Positions 48,235-58,043 of a stretch of 64,000 bases of DNA are shown here, piece by piece. Below the pieces are notes generated by a model. It saw only the letters and a list, made by a program, of their open reading frames with translations, did no database searches and was not told where the DNA came from. Source of the stretch: Saururus chinensis (taxonomy: Eukaryota; Streptophyta; Magnoliopsida; Piperales; Saururaceae); assembly GCA_035235625.1 (NCBI GenBank), contig CP141141.1, positions 42,245,719 through 42,309,718 on the forward strand, given 5' to 3'. Position 1 is the first letter of the stretch, and each line of letters begins with the position of its first letter. The translations under genes and the position numbers were made by a program.

Positions 48235-49900
48235 ATGACAGGGGTAATATTGTACAGTATCTATCTTTGATTAGTGCCGGGATTATTTGGTTTAATTAAG
48301 TTTTGTCGGGACTAATAAGTTATTAGAAGTTAATTTTGTCCTTATCAGTCACACGCTCTATTGTAAGTTTTCTTCCTTATAGTAGTATTTGTTCATCAAT
48401 GATGTTTTTACACATCTAGAGAACATGAAGAAGAAGAAGAAGAAAATTAACCAATAGAATGAGAAACAATACCAAATGGCGGGGGGGTGCCCCCCACCAT
48501 TTTTTGAAGAATCTTACAGGGCCGATAACCACCCGTCAATTCATGCTAAATCGTGCGGGGGGTACCTCTCGCCAACTTGAAGACAATAATTGTAAAATGT
48601 TATTGTCTTCTTCGTGGTGAGGGGTGCCCACTGCTGAATCTTTCCAAATTTTTCCAACTACTTTAACTCACAGTTCAGAGAGTGTGAGTTTTTTTAGTTT
48701 AGACCACACTGAATAGGTCGAGTGACTCGACCCGATTCAAGGCCCTACGATGACTCGCATTGCAGGTCATTTTCCTCGTCACCAGCCAGAGGCTAGAGGC
48801 CAGTAGGCCTCTGGCGGCTCCTCTGCCGACCGTCACGGTGGGGAGAGGGCCGGGGAAAATCAGATCGCCACATGGCGGTGATTCCGATGATCATGGCCTC
48901 GCCGCCGACCGGCAGTCGTCCGGGGCTTAAAAATGCAAACTTTTTTTCCTGCAACTAACCACGGAAAATGTCGGCCACCCATCATGGCCCGATGAGGGAC
49001 CAACTCAATCGGACCGCTGTCTCATGGCGAGTCTGGGAACCTAGGTCCCGTCACAAGTGGTCGACGGCCGGTGAAACAGCTCCCTCATGTCTCTTCTATT
49101 CTATTTTTTTTGTGCGCCAACCCGGCGACCTGCTTGGCGGCGGCCGCATGCCGTATTCTGGCCCTTTGCTCCTCCAGACATATGTAGTTGTGGCAGAGGG
49201 AGTCTGGTGTTAAAGAACCTGCCAGCTGATAGTTTTTTTTTTAAATTACTGCAGAAATTATTGTTCATCATTATTACGTGAACAGTGACGGCAAAAATCA
49301 TTGTTCATGTAAATTATAAAAACAATGATTGCAGAAATTACTATTGATGTAATTTACATTCAAATTTTATAAATGAAACCCCCACTAATCTCAACTTTAA
49401 GAATAAGATAGTGATCCTACCTCAAACGTTGGGTTATCATTGATCCACCACTCTCGGAGCCTTGCCATCCACCACCTTCTCCCTCTCCCTAATTGAGCCC
49501 TAAGAAGCCCTATTTATAAACATGGGGATTAGGAACCCAAATCCCCTTAAAAGTTTGGACAACTAGGTACTTAGGCCTTTTTTTATTAATTTCTATCACT
49601 TTAATTAACCGGGTCCATAAAATGACTTAAACAACCCAAATACACATCTAAATCAGTTAAATAGACCCTATACGATATGTTCAACTTCGAATGAGTGTAT
49701 CTCCCTTATCAGAACTCCGACTCACGCGTTATTGGTGGTGTTTCGAAGAAGTTTCTATCTACTTTATAACCAAATTGGTCTCAACCATAAATTATATATA
49801 TTGGGAAAGTTATTCTACTAAGAAAATCAATGGGTCAAACACCTAATTTTTCACATGTTTAATTTTTAAAACCTAAAAAAATTCAGGATATTACAATTAT

Positions 49901-49996
49901 AATTAGGTTTATTTGGGTTTATGCCTATGTAGCAAGTTGACTTATGTTTATGTAGTTCGTAGGCTTAGGGTCAATATTATTTTGACCTTTTTTAAT
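49901..49996. repeat. Dispersed repeat, copy 2 (first copy 45939-46031)
   Basis: Same orientation and order of motifs as copy 1: AATTAGGTTTATTTGGGTTT, GTTGACTTATG, TAGGGTCAATATTATTT, GACCTTTTTT. Confidence 0.6.
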
Positions 49997-50377
49997 TAGA
50001 AGTTAATGAAGATTATTACCCTAATTCATCTTCCTCTCCTGACTTCTCCTTCTTCCTTCTTTAGCACTTGCCTCTGGAAAGTGCTTTCACCCTCCCTCAA
50101 CTAGGAACTCCCTCGTCTCATCTCCCCTTCCACCCTTCAATCAAGCCTTTACGTCAAAGGGGCATAACACATATGTATAGGTATAAAAAAAATCTTTAGA
50201 TTTGCTATAAGATTATTGTGAGTGTGTTTTATTTTTTTTTAAATATTTTAGTCAGGAACCTATTTCATCATCCAGTTGTTTAGGGCTCATTTTGTTAAAC
50301 CTCACCGTAAAAAAGGTTGGCAAGAGGATGATACTAGAAGTTGAAAGGAACAAAAGAGGCTAATACTGTCACGGAAT

Positions 50378-50508
50378 GGGAAGCATTTTTCCTGCTCCGC
50401 TCTAACAATGTGCGCTAACGTGTGTGCCATCCATCTTGAAAATGGATGCTCTCCATGCATTCCTTACGCTCGGCTCACGATGATCAGGGAGCATGAAAAA
50501 CGCTTCCC
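50378..50508. mobile_element. MITE with GGGAAGC ends
   Basis: The left GGGAAGCATTTTTCCTGCTC and the right end read backwards GGGAAGCGTTTTTCATGCTC are inverted repeats with two differences. The total is 131 bp, and an ATCCATCTTGAAAATGGATG hairpin sits near the centre. Related ends occur at 59550-59773. Confidence 0.75.
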
Positions 50509-51042
50509 ACATAATGTATGTCGGTGTGCACACATACACGTGTCGTAATTGTTACATACACACAGGTGTGCGCACAGAACACCAAAATATGTCACAAACA
50601 CTATTCCTTCTTATTTAGTGACAACACATATAGCATACAGCAATGGACTACATTTTTCCTATTTTAATTAGCCTTTTTAGTTTTTACCAAATAGGAATGT
50701 CAAAATGGGACAGATGGAGTGATAAGTGGTTTCATCCTGCTACTAATTTTATTCATTATTTAGATGATGGATGGATGGTTCAACATACTTCATGTATTAG
50801 GTCTATCATATGGGATCAACAGATAAAGCAAGACTTGAAGAGGATACATGGCATCTCCAGCAGCATGAGCAGTAGCAACTGGTGGAGGAGAATGGGAACG
50901 AGGATGTTGACAATAGCGGCATCAAGGAATCAAAGGGCCCAAGTTACAGTGCAGGAACTCGGAGTCTAAGAAAGAGGAAGGGGCTCCTGCTTGCCAACAA
51001 TATTGAATTAAATAATAGAAGGTACTACCGTTGACATCAAAA

Positions 51043-51114
51043 ATCAAAGTGGCGCAGCGGAAGCGTGGTGGGCCCATAACCCACAGGTCCCAGGATCGAA
51101 ACCTGGCTTTGATA
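51043..51114 (+). tRNA. Initiator tRNA-Met (anticodon CAT)
   Basis: Brings methionine to the start codon. The 72-nt sequence folds as a complete cloverleaf: acceptor ATCAAAG/CTTTGAT, D stem GCGC/GCGT, anticodon stem GTGGG/CCCAC with loop CCCATAA (CAT at 51075-51077), T stem CCAGG/CCTGG with loop ATCGAAA. Initiator hallmarks are A1-U72, three G-C pairs below the anticodon loop, C33, and A54 and A60 in the T loop. No CCA is encoded, as usual in eukaryotes. Compared with the common plant sequence from memory (ATCAGAG/CTCTGAT), acceptor pair 5-68 is A-T in place of G-C, changed on both strands of the stem. A CAA (51038-51040) lies just upstream and a T5 run downstream. Confidence 0.95.
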
Positions 51115-51121
51115 TATGACA

Positions 51122-51126
51122 TTTTT
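51122..51126 (+). terminator. Pol III T-run terminator of tRNA-iMet
   Basis: TTTTT eight bases after the tRNA 3' end, the usual RNA polymerase III stop. Confidence 0.8.
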
Positions 51127-51406
51127 GCATTATTTTTATGTGTAGCTTACCACTTGATGCAAATTACCTCTATTAAGGACCATACATGTGATTTATTGGG
51201 AAATGCTTCAAACAGTTTATTAATTATTACGTTTAGTATCAATAATACCTAGCCCTACTGTGGGCAAGAAATTAGTGGGTGAGTACACTTGAACAGGTAG
51301 AAATGGAAGTGAAAGAAATCCGTGGCAGTTCATTCTCTTGTTGCCACAAATCCATTTCCGGTGACGGAGACCTTTAGAGTCTATTATAATTAAGTATTAA
51401 TTATTT

Positions 51407-51837
51407 TTACTTTTTTATATAAAAAAATAAGGCAGAAACCCCCAACAAAGACAAACAGAACAGAGCCCAAGCAGGAAAACACCAACTGGTTACTGGGACT
51501 AAACTCACATACCACGTACCCATGTCCACAATCAAGGCCATGGCAAGGAAATTTGGGGCTTTATCCATCCACGAGTGGCTCCCCTCCACAAACCGTGCAT
51601 GTCTAGCCAAGTTCCTCTGCCCCGATGGGAGAAGGAGGCCACAACGAAATCTCCCAACTTGTAAAAAGCTTCAAAGATCTCCGAAACCAGGAAAGCACAA
51701 TCCACACGCCGTTCTATGAAACACCTGACTGCATCAATGAAGTCACTTTCGAAAATGACATCCCTAAACTCCTTCTCCACACACACCGCGATCGCTTGGC
51801 AAGCCGCCCACAACTCCACTTCCACCGCCGATGTCAA
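51407..51837 (-). pseudogene. 3' fragment of an L1-like LINE or RNase H-type ORF, frameshifted
   Basis: On the minus strand, 51837 downwards encodes an RVT_3-type RNase H piece (AVEVELWAACQAIAVCVE, then VIFESDFIDAVRCF, then VVASFSHRG). The continuation LARHARFVEGSHSW, WMDKAPNFLAMALIVD, is in another frame from about 51610, so a frameshift lies around 51610-51640. The last part, SLLGVSALFFYI, followed by an A/T-rich tail is how many plant L1-type elements end. No reverse transcriptase is seen upstream, so it is truncated. Confidence 0.65.
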
Positions 51838-51959
51838 GACCGGACCCGGAATGGCAGCACAACCCCCTGCCGAGTTTCAGCAACAAACACCGGCTCCTGA
51901 CTTCTCCTCAGCTGTAGCCATGGGCCAGATGCAGCTGAGGGTGATAGAATTATATGAGA

Positions 51960-52436
51960 TAGGGTTGGGACTGGGCCTGGCCCAAAAAACCACAAAAGCC
52001 CAGGCCCGGCGGCTCATTGAGCCCATTTTAAGCCCAGCCCTGGCCTATCCCTTTAATACCCATATGATCCTCCCTAGATTAAGCTAAATTGAACTAACGT
52101 CCCCATGCATGGGCATTTATATCCATTAATCTCAATGAATAAACCCTAAAGGCCTAAACCCTTTGCTCGGCTGCTCCTCAATCCTCATTTTTAATCCGCA
52201 CACCTTCTCCTTTAAACCCACCTCTGCCTTCAGCCTCTCATTTGGTCCACCCGTCTCTTTATCTCATATGTACCGCCTCTGGCCCAAAAAATCCGTGGCC
52301 CAGCCTAAGCCCGCCTAATTTTAAGGTCGAACCAGATTTTTGGCCCTAAGCTAAGCCAAGACAAGGCCTTGAGTTTTGAAATATCGTTATGGCCTGGGCC
52401 AATCCGGCCCGCCAGGCCCACCCACTTGCAGCCCTA
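51960..52436. mobile_element. Non-autonomous hAT-like element with GGGCCTGGCCC subterminal repeats
   Basis: The left end TAGGGTTGGGACTGGGCCTG and the right end CACTTGCAGCCCTA (read backwards TAGGGCTGCAAGTG) resemble the other hAT copies. Subterminal regions are rich in GGCCTGGGCC/GGCCCGGC repeats. A perfect 8-bp target duplication is not evident, so the ends or class may be slightly off. Confidence 0.6.
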
Positions 52437-53664
52437 CCTAAAAATTGTATAGAGTAATGCTATTTTGACGTGAAGATTCTTACGTGACCACGTCAAAATG
52501 CTACTTAATCATTCTTAATCCATTGATTAGTGGGGCTTATTTTTGTGAGCCCCCTCATCAATGGTATAGAAATAATAAAATAGTGTTTTGACGTGTCAAT
52601 CTTAATGTCGTGAAAGTATTTTTCAATTTGTAATGTTCCTTTTTATGTGTGATATTGGTTATGCGGCCAAGGAGAACACGAGATTATATCCTGATTTTTC
52701 TTGTAGTTATCATCTTACTCCTTTCTAGTTTGGTCTTACAAGTCCATTGTTAAATAAGTATTTTCTATGCTCCTTGCTCACAATACACTCAGTGTAAAGA
52801 ATATATAGGAGTCCTTTATAGATTAACGGCCAACATAACATAAATATCAAGGAGTCACATATATTCCTTAAGCTGGGATAGATGTCAAGTAAAAAACATT
52901 AAAAACACTTCACATTATTAACAACAAAAATTATGCTTAGACTGCTTGCAATCTCATAAGCCAAAATTAGGCTATAAACAACATCTATTACCCATACGTT
53001 TCAGCTCCTATATGTTTCTTCCGTGACCCATCATCAGTGGAGAACATTATAAATCCTTCCCATTATGATCCGCCGGTTTGCAAAACGTCATCAGCGGAGA
53101 ACATTATAAATCCTTCCCATTATGATCCGCCGGTTTGCAAAACCATGTTGGGCTAGAGACTCAAGGTACTAGCTCCACTAGATGAGTTTGGTGTTTAGGC
53201 GCGTTACCAAACATATTATCAATATGTACCCATATTTAAAGTCATCGATACTATCGTTTGTATTGATATTATATTCCATAATCGCCGTCCATATCGTATT
53301 AATATTAGCCGATACAGATACATATAGGTACAACTCCACCGGACGAGTTTCGTGTTCTAAATTCTTCCGGAAAAAGAGGGTCTACACGCAATCTACCCGG
53401 CGGACCCGAACCGGATCCTCCCCCACACCAGCGGTGAAACACCCTTCTCGTGAAAGCCGTTAAAACTACACACAAATGCCAGCACCTCCCTTCCGCCATT
53501 AAAGCCCCCTCCCCCCCCCACCGCTCCCTTCCTCCCCAACTCATTCGTTCCTCTGGCAACCCCCTTCTCGTCCGCTGCCTGCTGCGTTCTTTCCTTCTCA
53601 TTAATGGAGGTCTGACGATCTGCAGTGTCCTGTTTCTGAATTGGTGGGTTCCAGAGGATCAGCT
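52437..53664. other. Intergenic upstream of DUF7870 gene
   Basis: No gene was recognised from 52437 to about 53350. A 57-bp tandem duplication lies at 53031-53143. From about 53390 the sequence is C-rich and likely forms the promoter and leader of the DUF7870 gene. Confidence 0.55.
53031..53143. repeat. 57-bp tandem duplication
   Basis: Units 53031-53087 and 53088-53143 both run TCATCAG(T/C)GGAGAAC... to CCGCCGGTTTGCAAAAC, with one difference seen. The near-identity implies a recent event. Confidence 0.92.
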
Positions 53665-53772
53665 ATGGAGGCGCAGCGGATGAAACAGCTGATGCTCCTT
53701 TCCAGGCCCCAAAGCTCCCGTGTGGCACTCGTGGGTGGTAACCACACCGCCGCCAGGTTTTGCACCCGCTAA
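53665..53772 (+). CDS. Upstream ORF of DUF7870 gene, candidate conserved-peptide uORF
   Basis: ATG at 53665, 35 codons, stop TAA 53770-53772, 161 bases before the main ATG at 53934. It begins MEAQRMKQLMLLSRPQSSR and ends HTAARFCTR. There is no other ATG between its stop and the main start, so the layout suits re-initiation or peptide-dependent repression. I recall a conserved-peptide uORF (CPuORF47, At5g03190) on a related methyltransferase-like Arabidopsis gene but cannot verify that the peptide matches. Whether it is transcribed is not known. Confidence 0.5.
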   Translation: MEAQRMKQLMLLSRPQSSRVALVGGNHTAARFCTR

Positions 53773-53933
53773 TCTCCTCCCCTGCGCGTCGCTCTCTCTC
53801 CTCTGTTTAGATTTCCCTTTCCGGCATTTCGTCCAACACTCGTACAGTCTGTCCGGCTTAGTTAGGCTCTGTGATTCCTCCTTGGATTTTTCTCTTTCGA
53901 ATTTCCACGCTCGAACAACATATAGCCAGATAA

Positions 53934-55139
53934 ATGGCGATTCTGGCCAAAACCCTGTTGAGGAACAAACACATGCACTTGCTGGGCGGAGCTGACGGGC
54001 CCGATTTCGGCAATAAGCTGGTGATCAAGCTCCCCCACCTCCGGGTTCTCAGCCTCGTTGCTCGCTCTCTTCTCCTTGCGACGGTCATTGCGTCCTTTCC
54101 ATGGATTGAATCTGTTATACGATCCTCTGCTTCTGAAGCCAATGGCGGCATGTTGGCCCACCCTGAAAGCGACCTGCTCTTCTTCCCGGCGCTCTTTCAG
54201 GACCTCAAGGAATATGGACTGCTGAAACTCGGGACCAAGGCCCTCTATATTGGACAACCGGGTTCAATCCCGGACTCTGGCGAACTGAACGTGGATCTCA
54301 TTTCCCAATCGGATGACAAACAACAGCAATCCATTCCGGACCAGACATTCGATTTCGCTTACACAGCAGGATTCAGCAGCGCCCAATTCATCGATCGGGC
54401 ACTGAAGGTCGACGGCATCGCGGCAGTTCGGCTCCTCCCGGACCCCTCCAAGGTCTTCAGAGTCCCACCCAATTTCAGAATCGTCTACGTCCGCCAGTTC
54501 AACGACAACACCGTCGTCGCCATCCGCAAATTCGCTGCCTCCGCCTCCGCCTCCTCCACTCCCGCATCCGTCCGCCCCCCGACGAGCCGGCGGCTCCTCG
54601 ACTTTGACTCCGACGCCAAGCGGGCGGCGCTGGTTGGCTTGGAGGACGCGCTGCTGGAGCCACCGCGGTCACCCTCCAGGCGTTCGAAGCAATACCTGAG
54701 AAGGATTCGTTACCTTCCGCAGCTGACCGGAGACTCGCTGGCCGAGTACCCACGTCGAGTTTTCATAACGGTAGGCGAATCCGGCGGTGGGGACGGCTGG
54801 TTCGAGCGGAATTACCCTGTAATGAGCAGGGCATTCGTGAAGTACAGGGTGGAGACGGTATCAAACCGGGGCGGGGGTGAGTGGGCGCCGCTGGGGATGT
54901 CGGAGTGGCTGCAGAGGAACGTGAGGGAGGAGGAATACGTGGTGATGAAGGCGGAGGCGGAGGTGGTGGAGGAGATGGTGAAGAGCAAGGCTATTGGGCT
55001 GGTGGACGAGCTGTTCCTGGAGTGCAGCCACCAGGGGCAGAAGGGAAAGAGCAAGAGCAGGAGGGCTTACTGGGAGTGCCTGGCCCTGTATGGCAAGCTG
55101 AGGGACCAAGGTGTGGCTGTCCACCAGTGGTGGGGCTAG
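53934..55139 (+). CDS. DUF7870 protein (SAM-methyltransferase-like superfamily member)
   Basis: Intronless, 401 aa, no established function. The N-terminus MAILAKTLLRNKHMHLLGG and GPDFGNKLVIKLPHLRVLS is characteristic of a plant family annotated as SAM-dependent methyltransferase-like (Arabidopsis At3g27230/At5g40830 type, from memory). A hydrophobic segment at about residues 36-60 (VLSLVARSLLLATVIASFPWI) looks like a signal anchor, so a membrane-tethered, possibly Golgi or ER, location is inferred. The middle part (FDFAYTAGFSSAQFIDRALK, then DGIAAVRLL) recalls a degenerate Rossmann methyltransferase core. Residues about 310-395 contain EWLQRNVREEEYVVMKAEAE and a C-terminal VDELFLECSH...YWECLALYGKLRDQGVAVHQWWG-type ending. 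GC-rich throughout. The start is the first in-frame ATG after the uORF at 53665. Confidence 0.85.
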   Translation: MAILAKTLLRNKHMHLLGGADGPDFGNKLVIKLPHLRVLSLVARSLLLATVIASFPWIESVIRSSASEANGGMLAHPESDLLFFPALFQDLKEYGLLKLGTKALYIGQPGSIPDSGELNVDLISQSDDKQQQSIPDQTFDFAYTAGFSSAQFIDRALKVDGIAAVRLLPDPSKVFRVPPNFRIVYVRQFNDNTVVAIRKFAASASASSTPASVRPPTSRRLLDFDSDAKRAALVGLEDALLEPPRSPSRRSKQYLRRIRYLPQLTGDSLAEYPRRVFITVGESGGGDGWFERNYPVMSRAFVKYRVETVSNRGGGEWAPLGMSEWLQRNVREEEYVVMKAEAEVVEEMVKSKAIGLVDELFLECSHQGQKGKSKSRRAYWECLALYGKLRDQGVAVHQWWG

Positions 55140-55658
55140 ACTCTCTATTCTCAAGAACCCTGCCCTACCACTTCCTAATATTCCTCCATTTCCACCACAT
55201 TAATGATGGGATGTAATTTTGTTTTACATCATCTATATATGCTAATGCTGCATCTACTTATGTTAATCCTGCTCTTATGTTGTGTGTGTATATGTTTATC
55301 TTTTTTATTTTATATCAGTAATATTTTTTTATTTTAGATTTATTGTTTTGATCAATTGGGATTTCTTTTTTTTCTTTCTTTCTTTTTTTTAAGATCAAGA
55401 ATAATTAGGAGTACTTGAACTGTTGAACACACATGTTTATGATCGTTAATTTAATTCTTGTTAGGCCGTTTCTCTCGCTAAATACTGCAGCAAAAATATA
55501 CACCGGAGTAGTCCTCCATAACATTAGGAGGGATGGAAGAACGATTAAATTAGAGACAGAAAGCTGGAACTATATTAGCTAACAAATCAGCTTGCATCTC
55601 CACAGGATAGTCCATTTAATTTTTGGGAGGGTTTTTGCCAATACGGATGTGATGAAAT

Positions 55659-55810
55659 ATTCTTTCCACCTTAAATTTATAATTTTATTTGGGAAAAAAA
55701 TCGTTCCCTATTAATAGCTTTATTTTTCATTCTCTTAGGTGTAAGTTTCATCATTAAAAAAAAATTACTATTTTTTTAAATATAATTATTAATATAGGAC
55801 TAAGGGAGTA
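55659..55810. mobile_element. Stowaway MITE
   Basis: The right end GGACTAAGGGAGTA is the reverse of the Stowaway hallmark TACTCCCTYNGTCC. The left end TATTCTTTCCACCTTAAATT is a mutated partner. Inner repeats ATAATTTTATTT and AAATATAATTATTAATAT face each other. About 152 bp. Confidence 0.8.
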
Positions 55811-56133
55811 ATGTTTTTGTCATCCTTGTAATTCTGGACCTGGTTCATAGTTGCCTTAGTAGCTGCGTTCCGGCAGTCTTGGATGAACAAGAACCCATGT
55901 CTTTCACTGGTGGTTGGCTTAGCGCGGAGTGTCTTCCCTACATAATTATAATTTCATGAGAATTAACTGAGTTTTGTTGGTTATCCTGTGAACTTGTAAG
56001 GAGATAGAGGTACTGAAACATTTATTTATGGGAAAAGTTAGTATAAGCGAAGGGTGATGTGACTTGACAATCCGGTGATTAAACATATCTACCCTTAAGT
56101 TACGTATATCATGGGATCAAAATCAAATGCACT

Positions 56134-56972
56134 TAGGGCTGCAAATATACGGGTCAACCCGTGGGCCGGGCCGGGCTCGGGCCTTAGCCAGAAAAAAGAG
56201 GAAAGCTCGGCCCGACCCGTAAAATAAAACCTGTTATAGCCTTCATCACTTCGCCTTACCCTTTTTCACTTCACTACTCTAACTCTTATCTCCATAGTCA
56301 TCATTTCTTTCTTCAGTCTCCACTGCTTCGTCTACCCCTCCTACAAAACCTCCCCTTTCATCCCCGGCACCTCGTTTCGGCCAATCTCACTCCAATAAGC
56401 TCTGGCCACGAGCTCCTCCTCCTCTGTCTTCCAAAAGACCTTCCTTTCTTCAAAATTGCCCTCCATGTCCCTTGCCCCCTCCTTTGTCTCCTCCCGGAGA
56501 TCCTGCTCCTTAATCGTCCATAGCTCAATCGCAGTTGCCCCCACGGCACCCAAGGCCATGAAGGCCACCGCGGTGAAGTCAATCAAGGCGCGACATATCA
56601 TTGACAGCATAGGTAACCCTACTGCCGAGGTTGATCTTGTCACCGAGGGCAGCTCTCTTTACCAGTCTATCATCCCCAGCGGCGCGTCCACTGGGATCTA
56701 CAAGGCTTTGGAGCTTCACGATGGCGACAAGGCGGAGAGATGGGAGGAGGAATGGGGCGTCTAATGGTTCAGCCCGTAAACGAAACCGGCCCTTTTGGAG
56801 TACCATCGAGCAACTTTGCCCGCCCTTTCCAGCACTTCAAGAAGGGGTGCCGCCAAGCCGGGTGTAGGCCAACTTTCTAGTAAGAAGGTTTGGGCTGGGC
56901 CGGGCCAAATTGTTTTGTTTAGGGCCGAGCCTAGGCTACCATTGGCCCATCAAGGCCCGACCCGTTTGCAAA
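56134..56972. mobile_element. hAT-like element carrying an enolase fragment
   Basis: The left end TAGGGCTGCAAATATACGGG is followed by GGGCCGGGCCGGGCTCGGGC. The right part has GGGCTGGGCCGGGCC and ends near CCCGACCCGTTTGCA, the inverted counterpart, with its last bases eroded. Copy B (60943/60944, CACTT|GAGCTCAG) preserves the uninterrupted site, proving an insertion or insertion-like event. No 8-bp duplication survives. The interior is unrelated to the repeats and contains a plastid-enolase-like exon. Confidence 0.7.
56456..56764 (+). pseudogene. Plastid enolase (ENO1-like) N-terminal fragment
   Basis: Bases about 56564-56734 encode [19 protein letters not shown], then [11 protein letters not shown] and [20 protein letters not shown], plainly the start of enolase. 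[11 protein letters not shown] and EVDLVTEG resemble the plastid isoform more than the cytosolic one. A Ser-rich stretch ahead of it could be the transit peptide. It is non-functional: the conserved Arg of DSRGNPT is Ile, other conserved positions are changed, the homology stops after GDK, and a stop follows at 56762-56764. No introns or downstream exons are seen. It sits inside the hAT-like element, so transposon capture is the likely origin. Confidence 0.82.
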
Positions 56973-57970
56973 CTCAGCTCATGTAAACAAGACTACATTT
57001 ATCATAGAAAAGTTTTACTATTAAGCGAGGGCCAACTAGAGCAAAGCATTACTAGCAAGCGAGGGTCCATATCACCGTCCCCAGTTGGACTATGTTCACT
57101 GTTGCATATGGGTGTTGATTAAACAAGTAATATTACCAGCTATCACAGAAAGGATTATATAATACGATTTAAATAAAAATGCATACGGCAGTTGGCAAAC
57201 ACAGTATGCGATAGATGAACATACTCCGTAGTAAATTTGTCCACCACTACAAGGCATACTAAAAATTTGGCATCTGGTCTGTATGTATCTGTACAGACCA
57301 GAGACTGCATCTTAATGCTACAGAATCTGTTAAAAGAAAAGTTTTCTTTTATAAATACGAGAAGGGTACTAAGTAGTTTGATTTGCAGTAAGAGAGTTAA
57401 GCACATAGTATATCACAAGCATGAGCGTCAGATTGAAGAGGTGACAAAAATTGGTCGATTGTGCCATTTGTGAAGACATAACAACCATGAATTGCCATTC
57501 GAGGCTTACTCCCTCTCAAACCTTAATGGGCGAACTGGATAACCTAGGTTGGATATGGCTTTAACTATACGCATACAGACCATGTACAGACCATAAATGC
57601 CAAGGACGTCTTCAACAGAAAAGCACCAGGGAATGGGTGCCTTACGTCGCCATCAGGCGAACCAACACTGACTCATGCCGGCCCTCCATCTGGGCCCTCC
57701 AACCATCTGGCTTCACCTTCAATTAACAAAATCGGGGGGTGGGGAATGCAAAGTGAAGTGGACGCGAAGCAACGAAGCCCACTTACATAGTGCTTATTAT
57801 ATTAAGAATCACCATCTCTTCCTTATTTGCTCCTAAGCTATAAACTCTCTCGTATAACAAATCTCCACTCATTTCTTCATTAGTATGATGTTATAACTAC
57901 CCTCTCCACTTGTGAAATTACAAGGAAGATCATATCTCTTCCTTCGTCTCACCTGCTTTGGTGTTTAGTC

Positions 57971-57977
57971 TATATAA
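57971..57977 (+). promoter_or_regulatory. Probable TATA box of WEB-family gene
   Basis: TATATAA, 67 bases before the ATG at 58044, in a suitable position for a short leader. Confidence 0.55.
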
Positions 57978-58043
57978 TCTTTCTATTTGAGCCATTTCTT
58001 GCTTTGTTGTGCCAATGTCTACTTGAGAAGGGGGGTGGTCGAG

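Larger units (their letters stand above)
48235..51042. other. Intergenic between EF-hand gene and tRNA
   Basis: No protein gene was recognised. It holds short G/C-run inverted pieces at 48480-48640 (GGGGGGGTGCCCCCC), repeated TGCAGAAATTA-type motifs at 49250-49360, the second copy of the dispersed repeat (49901-49996) and a MITE (50378-50508). Confidence 0.55.
56085..57509. repeat. Duplicated segment, copy A (extends right beyond the visible match)
   Basis: Matches 60895-64000 from ATATCTACC through GAGGCTTAC once two insertions are set aside: the hAT-like element at about 56134-56972 here and the solo LTR at 61308-63855 in copy B. A 36-base piece near 57121-57158 is absent from copy B between short GATTA repeats. 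By eye there are about 14 mismatches in the roughly 370 aligned bases after the insertion. The match is cut only by the window end, so it probably continues into the WEB gene. Confidence 0.88.
55140..58043. other. Intergenic between DUF7870 and WEB genes
   Basis: Begins with the DUF7870 3' UTR. It contains the Stowaway MITE at 55659, and from 56085 copy A of a duplicated segment with the hAT-like enolase-carrying insertion. Bases 57510-57960 are the promoter area of the WEB gene, with a TATA box at 57971. Confidence 0.65.

Noticed and set aside
54499-55216. Minus- and plus-strand ORFs within the DUF7870 gene
   Set aside because: They are frame shadows of the GC-rich CDS with repetitive Gly/Arg/His content.
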